Positions 25,085 through 33,833 are shown, counted from the stretch's first letter. The stretch: 35,754 nt of DNA from Blautia sp. (GCA_017459635.1 JAFUCO010000059.1:1-35754), one strand, 5' to 3'. Program-made: numbers and translations. The notes: generated from the sequence alone by a model not told the origin.

Positions 25085-25142
25085 AACACAGGGGACGGTT
25101 CCTGATGCTGACTCATCAGCACCGTGAACCATCCCCTGTGTT
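25085..25142. repeat. REP-like hairpin variant after the beta-propeller gene
   Basis: AACACAGGGGACGGTTC (25085-25101) pairs with GAACCATCCCCTGTGTT (25126-25142) with one mismatch. Inside is a second small stem TGCTGA/TCAGCA. The core matches the GGGACGGTTC family, but the outer stem is AACACA instead of AAGACA. It starts about 35 bases after the stop codon of the upstream gene (25176) and may act as its terminator. Confidence 0.8.
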
Positions 25143-25175
25143 CATCTCCTGCCTTTTTTACAGCTCCTGATGTCC

Positions 25176-27044
25176 TTACGTAAGATCAACCTGCCATATA
25201 TGGCAGTCCCTTGTTCCAACCACGATATGATTATTATACACGGCCGGAGATGCTTCTATAACACCGTCCGATAATGCCAGGGCATCATGCTCAGCGCCCG
25301 TATGCCCGTCGATCAGATACATTTTTCCGTCACTGCTGCAGTATATTACCTGACCGTCATCGGTCTGGCTGTATATACACACAGGAGATGACCAGGCATA
25401 TCCTGATCTGTGCTCCCAGTTAACTTTACCGTCTGACTTGCTGATGCACGCGAGTACTCCCTCATAGCTTTCGCCGGTCCTTGATACCGTCACATAAATG
25501 TAATCCGACAGATCATGTTCGCCGCAGGCTATAGTCGACTGTACACCGCCCGACAGATCCTCGACCGTCTCGCAGTTATAATCTGTATGCCAGACTATCT
25601 CGCCGGTCTCGGCATCTATCTTCCATATCGGGATAGTCGCCACGTCATAGCTTCGCCAGCCCAGGTGGAATGAAGTACTTATATAAAGGTACAGATGCCC
25701 GTCCTCGACAGAAGCCACCGGAGAGCAGTTCGTATCATCCAGAACATCCTGAACCCACACAAGCTCCATGGTGTTCAGGTTTATACACATAAAGTTTCCG
25801 CCGTTATCAGCAACAAAGAGGTACCCTTCATAGGCAACGGCACTGTCCTCCATACCCAGCCAGTAGCTGTAGTCGCTTGTCCTTGTTCCCCAGTATCTCC
25901 ACTTCACAACATGCGAGGGGTTGACGGACAGGGTTCCGGCATCTTTATCATAATTGGTATTCAGCTTCATCATATAAAGAATACCGTTTTCCCCCGGGTA
26001 TATGAGCGTATCCGTTTCCGCGTCAACCAGTGCGGACGAATCATAGAATGTTACATTTCGCAGCTCATAATCATAGTCCGCATAACCGAACTGGTACATT
26101 GTACTGCAGTCCAGCAGATTTATTATGAATACCCTTGCATTGCCCTCATCACTGTTGATACCGGCTCCCAGATACATTATCGGATAACCGCGCGGATCGA
26201 GCGCTCCGGCTCCCTTGAAGGTGTATCCCAGGAAAAGGTCGTCCCTTGTGCGTTCGCCCGTCTCCAGGTCCAGGAAGTAAACATGCCCGTCCATACAGGC
26301 ATATATCACTTCGACAAGGTCGTCCTTATTCTTGGCAGAGTCATACATGTTCATGTGGGCTTTGACTTCCTTCGGCCATTTCTGCATCAGGCACTGCCCT
26401 GTCCAGCCGCTGCCCGACCAGTAATTTCCATTATGGGAAAGGCTGCTTGTCTCTACAGACCAGACACTGTTCAGTTTAAGATCCTTATAAGAAGCAAAAC
26501 CATAAGCCGGCCTGTTGCGGAAATTATTCCCGCGGAAACCGACAATTCCTTCAACCTCCGTATACTCGCTGCCTGTACCGAAGCTTATGTTCCCATCGGG
26601 CTGATACTCGGACGGTCCGGAGAGCAGTTCCCCGTCAAGCAGGATATTCGTATACTGGATCAGGTTTGAAGGCTGGGTGGATTCAACCGCATGCGGATGG
26701 AACTCCGCCGGAGCCGGATCCACAGCCGCAGTCCTTAAATCCTGTGCGGGCTCCTCTGCCTCACTTCCGGTTTCGTCATCGCCAGTGCCTTCACCTGTAT
26801 CTCCGGTATTATCAGCGTTTTCTGCTGTCTTTACTTCCGTACCCTCAGTCACTGCCGAAGGATTCCCCTGCATCACAGCCGCTTTCCTTGAATCGGCCGT
26901 TGTGATCTTTCCAGGACGGACATTGTTCACGATCAGCATCACTAAAGATGCAATAAGCAGTACCGCTTCGGCCATCTGCAATATCTTAACTGCTTTTTTC
27001 TGTCTGCGGTATCTTCCGGCCCTGCTTTTATTATTATTCGCCAT
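25176..27044 (-). CDS. Membrane-anchored PQQ-type beta-propeller protein
   Basis: A 622-residue protein with a basic N-terminus, one membrane helix at about 22-41, a long acidic and threonine-rich linker to about residue 110, and then a series of propeller blades. The blades share patterns such as DGHVYFLDLETGE, GNFMCINLNTMELVW, IWKIDAETGEIVW, GVLACISKSDGKVNWE and DGKMYLIDGHTGAE, which is the PQQ-like/beta-propeller repeat. These modules usually act as binding or scaffold platforms rather than as enzymes; no cofactor site can be claimed. It is directly upstream of the kinase gene on the same strand, with a hairpin between, so it may belong to the same surface-sensing unit. Confidence 0.82.
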   Translation of the reverse strand: MANNNKSRAGRYRRQKKAVKILQMAEAVLLIASLVMLIVNNVRPGKITTADSRKAAVMQGNPSAVTEGTEVKTAENADNTGDTGEGTGDDETGSEAEEPAQDLRTAAVDPAPAEFHPHAVESTQPSNLIQYTNILLDGELLSGPSEYQPDGNISFGTGSEYTEVEGIVGFRGNNFRNRPAYGFASYKDLKLNSVWSVETSSLSHNGNYWSGSGWTGQCLMQKWPKEVKAHMNMYDSAKNKDDLVEVIYACMDGHVYFLDLETGERTRDDLFLGYTFKGAGALDPRGYPIMYLGAGINSDEGNARVFIINLLDCSTMYQFGYADYDYELRNVTFYDSSALVDAETDTLIYPGENGILYMMKLNTNYDKDAGTLSVNPSHVVKWRYWGTRTSDYSYWLGMEDSAVAYEGYLFVADNGGNFMCINLNTMELVWVQDVLDDTNCSPVASVEDGHLYLYISTSFHLGWRSYDVATIPIWKIDAETGEIVWHTDYNCETVEDLSGGVQSTIACGEHDLSDYIYVTVSRTGESYEGVLACISKSDGKVNWEHRSGYAWSSPVCIYSQTDDGQVIYCSSDGKMYLIDGHTGAEHDALALSDGVIEASPAVYNNHIVVGTRDCHIWQVDLT

Positions 27045-27262
27045 TTTCTACTCTTTTCCGATCCATAAATCCATAATACTGCAAATGTCGAAAACGCGTC
27101 TCGCTGCAGCTGCAGTTTATGCCCTGCTTTTTCCGGCATTCATGTCTTGTAAAGGATCCAAAACCTCATCAGCAGTATCAGTATCCGTTCTGTTCTGATG
27201 CCGAAGGCGCATATCCACTGCACTCAGGAAACAGCATAAATGTTCATGCCCCTTAAACTACT

Positions 27263-28405
27263 TTAAACAGCATATTTCTTGTACAGGGCCACATGGTCAT
27301 TGATGCAGTTGATCTCACTGTCAGAATTAGCCGTTACGCATATGTAGGGCGTGCCGGAAGCTGAAACCTCATAGCTTACAGCACAATAACCGGACTGGGT
27401 CACGAAGCCTGTCTTCGCGGCGATAACTTCCCCGCCTGAATCCTTATCTTCTATGTTGCGGAGGAACCAGTTGGAAAGCACCAGGTCCTCTTTGCCTTCT
27501 TCTGTTGCAGGAATAGTATAGACCTTTGTAGATAAAACCTCACGGGCCGCATCGCTCACCAGAGCCGCTTTCATAACAGCAGCAATATCTGTCAGTGTGC
27601 AGTAATGATTCTCATCATAAAGTCCGGAAGGATCGGTAAAATGAGCTGTATCTGACAGTCCGTAGCTTGTGAGCTGATTATTCATGAGCTCCACAAATTC
27701 TTCCATTGTGTCCCCGCCTGATACCACAAGCGCGGCAACGGCCTCCCCTCCGGAAGGAAGAATGGCACCATACATCAGATCACGCACCGAATAGGCTTTG
27801 CCGTTTTCAAATCCTGCAGCGCTGAGGCCGTTGCTAAGGCAATAATTGATCATATCGTCTGTTATGGTGACCGGCCCGGGATTGTCCGGAAGTATATATT
27901 CAGAAACGCAGAGAAGCGTCAGGACTTTCGTCATGGATGCCGGAGAGATCCTGTCCTCTTCACCGTTTGCAACGACGATAGTATCATCGCTCAGGTTAAT
28001 GAGCACGCAGTTTTTGCTGGTGATCTCGCCTTCCGCCGGCGTCTGTGTCGCAGGTGTTTTTGTGAAGGTAACACCATAGTTGACCTGCTTGTCACCGATC
28101 ATCAGTACCGGCGCTTCTTCAACAGTCTCTTCTGCCGCAGCTTCTTCCCCCTCTGCGGCTGTTTCCGCCGTGGCAGCTTCCGCCGCCGTCTCCTCTGCAG
28201 GAGCTGTCTCAGTGCCGGCTATCTCCGTTGAAGCCGTATCTGCAGTCTCAACCGTCTCCTTTTTTGAAAGGAACGTGATCCCGCGCTCTTCGAGCATCTT
28301 TGCGGCCCTCCCTGTGCCCACGAGAACGATCGCGGCAACGATAGCAGCCAGAAGGATGACAAGAATAACAGTTAACAGAACCCTGAGCCACTTATGCTTT
28401 CTCAT
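27263..28405 (-). CDS. D-alanyl-D-alanine carboxypeptidase, S11 family (penicillin-binding protein 5 type)
   Basis: A membrane-anchored enzyme that removes the terminal D-Ala from peptidoglycan stem peptides. The 380-residue protein has one N-terminal membrane helix (about 9-30), an acidic alanine/glutamate/threonine-rich linker (52-100) and the catalytic domain. The active-site motif is SMTK at 157-160, the second motif reads SGG at 218-220 where classical enzymes have SxN, and KTG is at 331-333. The SGG variant is seen in clostridial relatives to my knowledge. GAGAGGG precedes the ATG. It has no amphipathic C-terminal anchor, which fits its N-terminal anchoring. Confidence 0.92.
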   Translation of the reverse strand: MRKHKWLRVLLTVILVILLAAIVAAIVLVGTGRAAKMLEERGITFLSKKETVETADTASTEIAGTETAPAEETAAEAATAETAAEGEEAAAEETVEEAPVLMIGDKQVNYGVTFTKTPATQTPAEGEITSKNCVLINLSDDTIVVANGEEDRISPASMTKVLTLLCVSEYILPDNPGPVTITDDMINYCLSNGLSAAGFENGKAYSVRDLMYGAILPSGGEAVAALVVSGGDTMEEFVELMNNQLTSYGLSDTAHFTDPSGLYDENHYCTLTDIAAVMKAALVSDAAREVLSTKVYTIPATEEGKEDLVLSNWFLRNIEDKDSGGEVIAAKTGFVTQSGYCAVSYEVSASGTPYICVTANSDSEINCINDHVALYKKYAV

Positions 28406-28608
28406 ATCTCTTCCCTCTCATCACGAAATGACATCAGCTGTCCGCCATGTCCCGGCACGGCAGAACAGTTATTGCAGCGGCAAAACGCCAAACTCTTCAG
28501 CCTTTTATTATACACCGTAATTCGCATATTGTCACTTATTAATTTGGCAATGTAAGACAGTCCTTCCATGGCTATTTTCTCCTCCCCCGTACGCTTTTTC
28601 AAATAATT

Positions 28609-28636
28609 AGAGGGTGTGAATATTTTCACACCCTCT
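28609..28636. terminator. Hairpin after the dipeptidase gene
   Basis: A perfect 12-bp stem AGAGGGTGTGAA / TTCACACCCTCT with loop TATT lies about 50 bases past the dipeptidase stop. The T-tract on the minus strand is weak. It shares the GTGTGAA/TTCACAC core with the hairpins near 10.4 and 34.4 kb. Confidence 0.65.
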
Positions 28637-28689
28637 TTCCTTCAGCTGTATCGGCCCGCCCGTTTCCGGAAGCTTCACTTATACCGGAC

Positions 28690-29478
28690 TCACTGCTCAA
28701 ACTCCGCCGATGCGACCGAATCACTGTTGACCGGAAATGTAAAATATGTATCTGTGTATGGTTCATCCTCCAGCGTAAAATGCCACCACTCTTCTGCCAG
28801 AGGCCTGAAGCCATGCGATGTCATTGCCTCACGGAGCAGCATACGGTTTGCGTACTGTTCTTCAGTGATATCAGTGTAATCAGGATGCGAAAGCTCTCCG
28901 AAATAGTCAAAGGTTCCGCCCATGTCGACTTCTTTTTCTGTCTTCATGTCAAACAGAGTGAGGTCTACAGTGCTGCCTCTGCTGTGCCCGGAGTGCTCCG
29001 CTATATAACCCTGCGGGAAGAGCACGCTTTTGTCCAGTTCAGGATAAAAGTACTCTTTCATCCGGGTGTCATCGGCGTCCTGTGCCCAGTTGACGAAATT
29101 TGTCACGGCTTCCTGTGGGCGGTAGGCCTCATATATCTTAAGGCGATAGCCCCGGGACACCAGGTCGTCGCTGACCTCCTTAAGAGCCGCGGCGGCTTCT
29201 TTTGTTAGAAAAGCGACCGGTTCCTCATAGCCGTCTATCCGGTCACCCACAAAATTGTAGGTGGAGTAATAACGTATCTCAAGTATTGCATCAGGCACTG
29301 CTTCCGTAAGAAGCACAAAATCCGAAGAATCATCAGACAGCTTCACACCGTCTTCGCTTATCGTTTCAACAATTCCGCTCCCGTCATCAATAACAGATGC
29401 CGTTTCCGTCTCCGCCAGACAGGCAGATGAAACCACAATTGCCAGGCATAAAGACACAGCCAACGTTCTTTTCTTCAT
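28690..29478 (-). CDS. Exported D-Ala-D-Ala dipeptidase (VanX-like, M15D)
   Basis: A zinc peptidase that would split D-Ala-D-Ala or trim related cell-wall peptides. The 262-residue protein has the M15D signature HSRGSTVDLTLFD (zinc ligands H165 and D172) and EEWWHF (catalytic E230, ligand H233). An N-terminal signal peptide (MKKRTLAVSLCLAIVVSS) with a possible lipobox-like LAIVVSSAC segment sends it outside, unlike the cytoplasmic VanX of vancomycin resistance. ATG at 29478 has GGAG 6 bases upstream; an earlier ATG four codons away has a poorer context. It is next to the D,D-carboxypeptidase, which points to wall turnover and not to glycopeptide resistance. Confidence 0.88.
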   Translation of the reverse strand: MKKRTLAVSLCLAIVVSSACLAETETASVIDDGSGIVETISEDGVKLSDDSSDFVLLTEAVPDAILEIRYYSTYNFVGDRIDGYEEPVAFLTKEAAAALKEVSDDLVSRGYRLKIYEAYRPQEAVTNFVNWAQDADDTRMKEYFYPELDKSVLFPQGYIAEHSGHSRGSTVDLTLFDMKTEKEVDMGGTFDYFGELSHPDYTDITEEQYANRMLLREAMTSHGFRPLAEEWWHFTLEDEPYTDTYFTFPVNSDSVASAEFEQ

Positions 29479-29567
29479 ATTAGACTCCATTTCCCCGCCC
29501 TTACAGACGGTACAAATACTTCTTTCACACCGGTTTCCATTCAGCAGCCATTCACGAAAGTGTTATA

Positions 29568-30041
29568 TTACAGTATTCTTTTTCCGTCCAGAACCGCTTC
29601 GGTCAGCACATCCCCGGCATACCTGAGCTTGAGTGAGAAAAACTCCCTGTTCTCTGCAAGAAGCCTGAAAAAGATTTTGTCACCCTCCCACAGATGCAGC
29701 CCGTCTATGTCGCTCTTATTTACCCATTCAAGATCACCCTCGCTGCAGGTTATCATCTTGCCGGTCCAGCCGTCTGCTGTATAGAGAAACATATATTCCG
29801 TACCCCAGGTGTCCGAGATAAACGTTACGATGCCCCGCAGTCGGTATGAAGTCAGATCAAAGCCCGTCTCTTCTTTTACTTCACGCAGAAGGCAGTCCTC
29901 AGGCGACTCATCCTTCATAAAATGCCCGCCAACGCCTATCCATTTGTCATGATTGAGGTCGCCTTCTTTTTTAACACGGTGCAGCATAAGATACTGATCA
30001 TCTCTCTCAAGATAGCACAAAGTCGTCATATCCGATATCAT
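29568..30041 (-). CDS. Nudix hydrolase, 8-oxo-dGTP diphosphatase type
   Basis: A 157-residue cytoplasmic pyrophosphatase. The Nudix box is complete: GHFMKDESPEDCLLREVKEE followed by TGF matches GX5EX7REUXEEXGU. The opening MTTLCYLERDDQYLMLHRVKK and the DKWIGVGG before the box resemble clostridial 8-oxo-dGTP diphosphatases, so nucleotide-pool cleaning is likely, but other substrates are possible. The ATG at 30041 is chosen because GGGG lies 6 bases upstream; a start four codons earlier has its purine run directly against the ATG. Confidence 0.85.
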   Translation of the reverse strand: MISDMTTLCYLERDDQYLMLHRVKKEGDLNHDKWIGVGGHFMKDESPEDCLLREVKEETGFDLTSYRLRGIVTFISDTWGTEYMFLYTADGWTGKMITCSEGDLEWVNKSDIDGLHLWEGDKIFFRLLAENREFFSLKLRYAGDVLTEAVLDGKRIL

Positions 30042-30109
30042 TTTGATCCCCATCCCCTGCCTGCATGAACATCCATCTGTTTTACCTCCAAATTAAAACC
30101 CGGCATTAC

Positions 30110-30178
30110 GGGCTGTGCGCCAAACTTATGCCGGGCTGTGCGCTAAACTTATGCCGGGCCGCGCGCCGGACTTGCGCC
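30110..30178. repeat. GC-rich 23-bp tandem repeat in the spacer
   Basis: Three 23-bp units, GGGCTGTGCGCCAAACTTAT plus GCC and two variants, follow each other between the Nudix gene and the P-type ATPase gene. Units 1 and 2 differ at one base; unit 3 is more diverged and richer in GC. Its length is not a multiple of three and it lies outside any gene, unlike the arrays of the glycan locus. Confidence 0.85.
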
Positions 30179-30231
30179 GGGACACGAACCCGCTGCAGCA
30201 GCGCATTTCTCTGCGCAGCCCCGTTATCCGC

Positions 30232-32121
30232 CTAATTTTTCTTTAAAAACATACACCGTATTGCATTCAATACAGCGATCACCATCACCCCAACATCTGC
30301 AAAGATTGCCGCCCACATGTTGGCTATTCCTAATGCTCCGAGGACAAGGCACAAAATCTTTACCCCGATAGCAAACCAGATATTCTCATGCACTATGCGC
30401 AGGCATTTTCTGGAAATACGAACGGCTGTTGAGATTTTCAGAGGATCATCATCCATAAGGACAATGTCTGCAGCTTCGATCGCTGCATCAGAGCCCATGG
30501 CTCCCATTGCAATTCCTATATCCGCGCGCGACAGGACCGGGGCATCATTTATACCGTCACCAACAAAAGCCACCTTGTCATTTTCAGATTTTTTCCCGTT
30601 TATCAGTTCTTCTACCTTCCGTACCTTGTCGGCAGGAAGCAGGTTACTGTAAACCGATCCTATGCCAAGCTCAGAAGCAACCGCTTCAGCTGTTTCCTTT
30701 GTATCGCCTGTCAGCATTACAATGTCTGAAACGCCATTCTTTTTAAGCTCTGTAACCGCTTCTTTGCTGTTTTGCTTAATCACATCAGAGATAACGATAT
30801 GCCCCTCATACTCACCGTCAATAGCCACATGCAGTATAGTTCCGCCAAGATGGCAGTTATGCCACTTCGCTCCGACTCTGTCCATGAGTTTCCCGTTGCC
30901 TACCGCGATCATCCGGCCATTCACCTTCGCAACGACGCCGAGACCTGCAATCTCCTCAACAGTCTCTACGATGCAGTCATCAGCCTCATTGGGATAAGCC
31001 TCCCTCAGTGAAACTGCGATGGGATGAGTGGAATATCTCTCCACATGTGCTGCCATATGGAGCAGCTCTTCCTCATCAAGCCGGTCCGGATGAACTGCCG
31101 CAACCTCAAAGACGCCCTTAGTCAGTGTACCTGTCTTGTCAAAAACGACCGTTTTCGTCTGAGAAAGAATCTCAAGAAAATTAGATCCCTTTACAAGCAC
31201 ACCGTTCCGGCTTGCGCAGCCGATCCCGGCAAAGAAAGAGAGCGGGATACTGACAACCAGAGCGCATGGGCAGCTGATAACAAGAAATGTAAGTGCCCTG
31301 TATATCCACTCGCCCCATAATGGCTCTCTTCTGATAAGCATTAATGCAAGCGGCGGCAGTACCGCAAGTGCAGCTGCCGAGCCTACCACCACCGGCGTAT
31401 ATACCCTGGCAAATTTTGATATGAAATTTTCCGACCTGGATTTTCTGGAGCTGGCATCCTCGATGAGTTCCAGTACCCGGGATGCCGTGGATTCTCCAAA
31501 CTCTTTAGTGGTCTCAATCCTGAGCACACCACTTAAGTTGATGCAGCCGCTCATAACCTCTTGCCCGGCCTTTACATCCCTGGGTACAGATTCTCCTGTA
31601 AGCGCCGCCGTATCCAGAGAGGAGCTTCCTTCCGTAACAATGCCATCAATGGGTATCCGCTCTCCCGGCTGTACAACTATGATAGTCCCCGGCTCAACAT
31701 CGTCGGGATCCACCTTTTCAAGCTGGCCATTCTCACCCTCAACATTCGCATAGTCAGGCGCGATATCCATAAGATCCGAAATATTCCGGCGGCTTTTCCC
31801 AACCGCATAGCTCTGGAACCATTCACCGATCTGATAGAACAGCATGACCGCGATCGCCTCGTTGTAATCTCCGTTCTTTTTATAAACAGCCAGGCCGATT
31901 GCGCCCAGAGTAGCTATCGTCATCAGCAGACACTCATCAAGCGGCTGCCTGTTTTTGATCCCCTTAAATGCTTTTACAAGAATATCGTATCCTATGATCA
32001 GATAAACCGCAATATAAAGAATAAAACGCAGCCACCCTGACACCGGTAAAAAACGCAGCAGAATGACCAGCGCTGCAGCGACAAGAATACGTGTGAGGTT
32101 TTTTTTCTGCTTACTGTTCAT
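30232..32121 (-). CDS. Heavy-metal-exporting P1B-type ATPase (Zn/Cd/Pb type)
   Basis: A membrane pump of 629 residues that uses ATP to expel divalent metal ions. It has the actuator TGES (175-178), the transmembrane metal site CPC (284-286), the phosphorylation motif DKTGT (328-332), the HP motif in YSTHPIAVS, the hinge GDGINDAPVL, and a final helix with DVGVMVIAVLNA, the aspartate typical of Zn/Cd pumps (P1B-2). It lacks the usual N-terminal HMA domain; this is encoded separately by the small gene just upstream. The 100-base gap between the two holds a REP-like hairpin. Confidence 0.92.
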   Translation of the reverse strand: MNSKQKKNLTRILVAAALVILLRFLPVSGWLRFILYIAVYLIIGYDILVKAFKGIKNRQPLDECLLMTIATLGAIGLAVYKKNGDYNEAIAVMLFYQIGEWFQSYAVGKSRRNISDLMDIAPDYANVEGENGQLEKVDPDDVEPGTIIVVQPGERIPIDGIVTEGSSSLDTAALTGESVPRDVKAGQEVMSGCINLSGVLRIETTKEFGESTASRVLELIEDASSRKSRSENFISKFARVYTPVVVGSAAALAVLPPLALMLIRREPLWGEWIYRALTFLVISCPCALVVSIPLSFFAGIGCASRNGVLVKGSNFLEILSQTKTVVFDKTGTLTKGVFEVAAVHPDRLDEEELLHMAAHVERYSTHPIAVSLREAYPNEADDCIVETVEEIAGLGVVAKVNGRMIAVGNGKLMDRVGAKWHNCHLGGTILHVAIDGEYEGHIVISDVIKQNSKEAVTELKKNGVSDIVMLTGDTKETAEAVASELGIGSVYSNLLPADKVRKVEELINGKKSENDKVAFVGDGINDAPVLSRADIGIAMGAMGSDAAIEAADIVLMDDDPLKISTAVRISRKCLRIVHENIWFAIGVKILCLVLGALGIANMWAAIFADVGVMVIAVLNAIRCMFLKKN

Positions 32122-32156
32122 ACATGTCTCTTTTCTACTACAATGATTACTGTTAC

Positions 32157-32223
32157 AAAGTAAGACAGGGGACGGTTCTCTGTCTTATTCTCATAAGACA
32201 GAGAACCGTCCCTGTCTTACTTT
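32157..32223. repeat. REP-like inverted pair between HMA and ATPase genes
   Basis: Arms 32157-32187 and 32194-32223 (with a core GGGACGGTTCTC) pair over 30 bases with one bulged base and a 6-base loop. It starts 4 bases after the HMA gene stop codon and precedes the ATPase gene, so it may reduce read-through or protect the HMA message end. Confidence 0.88.
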
Positions 32224-32227
32224 AAGA

Positions 32228-32446
32228 TTAAAGAAAGATCTCGCAGTCATCCTCTACTTTTTTGCAGTTCTTCCGCACTTCCTGCATTACAGAATCAACG
32301 TCTGCTCCTTCCTCAAACTCCACCTTCATCTTAAGCGTCATAAAACTGACCGTTGCACTTTTAACTCCCGCTGTCTTATTGGCGGCCTCCTCCATCTTAT
32401 TTGCACAATTAGCGCAATCCACATCGATCTTGTATGTTTTTTTCAT
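32228..32446 (-). CDS. Stand-alone heavy-metal-associated (HMA) domain protein
   Basis: A 72-residue cytosolic metal-binding protein with the ferredoxin-like HMA pattern: KTYKIDVDCANCANKMEEAA holds the CxxC site, followed by GVKSATVSFMTLKMKVEFEE. It probably passes metal to the ATPase encoded next, replacing the missing N-terminal domain of that pump. Extra cysteines near the C-terminus (NCKK, DDCEIF) may add to binding. AAAGGGG lies 6 bases before the ATG. The promoter at 32490-32518 and a palindrome at 32463-32478 suggest metal-dependent control by the ArsR-type regulator encoded nearby. Confidence 0.88.
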   Translation of the reverse strand: MKKTYKIDVDCANCANKMEEAANKTAGVKSATVSFMTLKMKVEFEEGADVDSVMQEVRKNCKKVEDDCEIFL

Positions 32447-32462
32447 TTTTATCCCCTTTCAT

Positions 32463-32478
32463 TTAAACATTTGTTTAA
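32463..32478. promoter_or_regulatory. Candidate ArsR/SmtB operator
   Basis: An inverted repeat TTAAACATTTGTTTAA lies just downstream of the predicted HMA transcription start. AT-rich palindromes of this kind at this position are typical of ArsR/SmtB-family operators. The cognate regulator could be the one at 33.8 kb. The assignment rests on sequence pattern and position only. Confidence 0.5.
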
Positions 32479-32489
32479 TCGTTATATAC

Positions 32490-32518
32490 ATGTTAACACT
32501 ATAATGCTCTCCTGTCAA
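32490..32518 (-). promoter_or_regulatory. Predicted promoter of the HMA and ATPase genes
   Basis: TTGACA (32513-32518) and TAACAT (32490-32495) on the minus strand are 17 bases apart. The start would fall near 32483, immediately before the palindrome. Confidence 0.65.
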
Positions 32519-32528
32519 TATTCTTTTA

Positions 32529-32557
32529 TTGAAAAAAAGGACTTTGTGAGGTAATAT
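32529..32557 (+). promoter_or_regulatory. Predicted promoter of the radical SAM and regulator genes
   Basis: TTGAAA (32529-32534) and TAATAT (32552-32557) are 17 bases apart on the plus strand, 65 bases before the radical SAM start. It is divergent from the HMA promoter, with about 10 bases between the two -35 boxes. Confidence 0.7.
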
Positions 32558-32621
32558 GAATAAGATAACCGAGGGCTGATTTGAATAGTTACAAATAAAC
32601 CTGCTCACCGGAGAAAAACAT

Positions 32622-33749
32622 ATGACAAACGACAGCAGATTTGATCTTCAGAAATACTTAACTCATGGTGTTGAAAAGGTGGTGGCAGAAGCCATCAAAG
32701 CCACATTAACAAACCCAAAAGAGAGCGCCTTCATGGTAAAATTTGCCGCTGCGAGCAGAGCCGCTTCAAAAAGGCGCAGGAAAGCGGAGGATTCCGGAGA
32801 GCATATCCCTCCATTTCTCATCGCCAGCATCACCAGCCAGTGCAATCTTCACTGTGCCGGCTGCTATTCCAGGTGCAATCATGCAACGGTGGATTCAGCC
32901 CCTGTGAAACAACTCACCGCCGATGAATGGCTGCATATCTTTGATGAAGCTGATGACCTTGGAATAAGCTTCATTTTGCTTGCCGGCGGCGAACCTATGC
33001 TGCGCCGTGATATTATCGAAGCCGCCGGAAAAAGGCCCGGAATTCTTTTCCCGGTATTTACCAACGGCACCTTTATGGATGAAAAATACTTTGATCTTTT
33101 TGACCGGTGCCGTAATCTGATCCCGATCATGAGCATCGAGGGCGGGAAAGAGATCACCGATGCCCGCCGTGGCAGCGGAATATACGACAGGCTTATCGCC
33201 AATATGGATGAGCTTTACCGCCGGGGACTGATCTTCGGCGCATCAGTGACCGTGACAACTGAAAATCTGACAAGAATATCCTCGGACACTTTTCTGGCAC
33301 AGCTTATCAGCCGGGGCTGCAAGGCTGTAATCTTTGTCGAGTATGTCCCTGTCACAGAAGAGAGCAAGGAGCTCGCTCCCTGCGATGCTGACCGCGAATA
33401 CCTGAAGGGTGAAATTGCCCGTCTCCGCAACAGATACCCGGAGATGGTGTATATATCCTTCCCGGGAGACGAAAAATCATCCGGAGGCTGTGTAGCCGCG
33501 GGAAGAGGTTTTTTCCATATAAACAGCCATGGAGGGGCCGAACCATGTCCCTTCTCTCCGTATTCAGACATCAACGTACGCGACACTTCACTGCGTGAAG
33601 CGATACGATCACCACTGTTCCTTGCACTTCAGAAGGAAGGCGTACTGCTTGAAGATCATCCCGGCGGATGCGTCCTTCACGAAAAACGGGCACAGGTAGA
33701 AGAGATTTTAAGACAGGGGACGGTTCTCTGTCTTACTTTTAAACAATAA
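32622..33749 (+). CDS. Radical SAM protein of unknown substrate
   Basis: A 375-residue iron-sulphur enzyme. The cluster motif CNLHCAGC (C74, C78, C81) follows the first strand, LLAGGEPMLR is the second radical SAM motif, and the TIM-barrel pattern continues through TNGTFMD and MSIEGGKE. Late cysteines (SSGGCVAAGRGFF, EPCPFSPY, GGCVLHE) suggest a reduced SPASM-like auxiliary region. Its substrate cannot be told; the divergent metal-efflux genes and downstream ArsR regulator suggest a role in metal or thiol stress, by context only. The last 13 codons and the stop context come from REP-like repeats. GGAG lies 8 bases before the ATG. Confidence 0.85.
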   Translation: MTNDSRFDLQKYLTHGVEKVVAEAIKATLTNPKESAFMVKFAAASRAASKRRRKAEDSGEHIPPFLIASITSQCNLHCAGCYSRCNHATVDSAPVKQLTADEWLHIFDEADDLGISFILLAGGEPMLRRDIIEAAGKRPGILFPVFTNGTFMDEKYFDLFDRCRNLIPIMSIEGGKEITDARRGSGIYDRLIANMDELYRRGLIFGASVTVTTENLTRISSDTFLAQLISRGCKAVIFVEYVPVTEESKELAPCDADREYLKGEIARLRNRYPEMVYISFPGDEKSSGGCVAAGRGFFHINSHGGAEPCPFSPYSDINVRDTSLREAIRSPLFLALQKEGVLLEDHPGGCVLHEKRAQVEEILRQGTVLCLTFKQ

Positions 33750-33806
33750 GACAGGAACCATCCCCCTGTCTGCTAAACAATAAGACAGAGAACCGTCCCC
33801 TGTCTT
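33709..33806. repeat. Three REP-like units overlapping the radical SAM stop
   Basis: Unit 1 (33709-33735) lies inside the radical SAM frame and encodes its end. Unit 2 (33747-33771) is degenerate and contains the stop codon. Unit 3 (33780-33806) is in inverse orientation to unit 1. The words AAACAATAAGACAG at 33741 and 33776 show that units 2 and 3 arose by direct duplication. The regulator gene follows 28 bases later. Confidence 0.88.
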
Positions 33807-33833
33807 GTTTTATTAATAACAGGAGGCATCCTG

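Noticed and set aside
25695..26669. A 324-codon open frame on the plus strand.
   Set aside because: It is entirely antisense to the beta-propeller gene, has no ribosome binding site and no recognisable protein pattern.
28690..29478. VanX-like gene as part of a vancomycin resistance cluster.
   Set aside because: No vanH, vanA-type ligase or VanRS is present, and the protein has a signal peptide.
33709..33806. The three GGGACGGTTCTC units as a CRISPR array.
   Set aside because: Units occur in both orientations, the gaps are short and not unique, and the same unit is scattered through the window.
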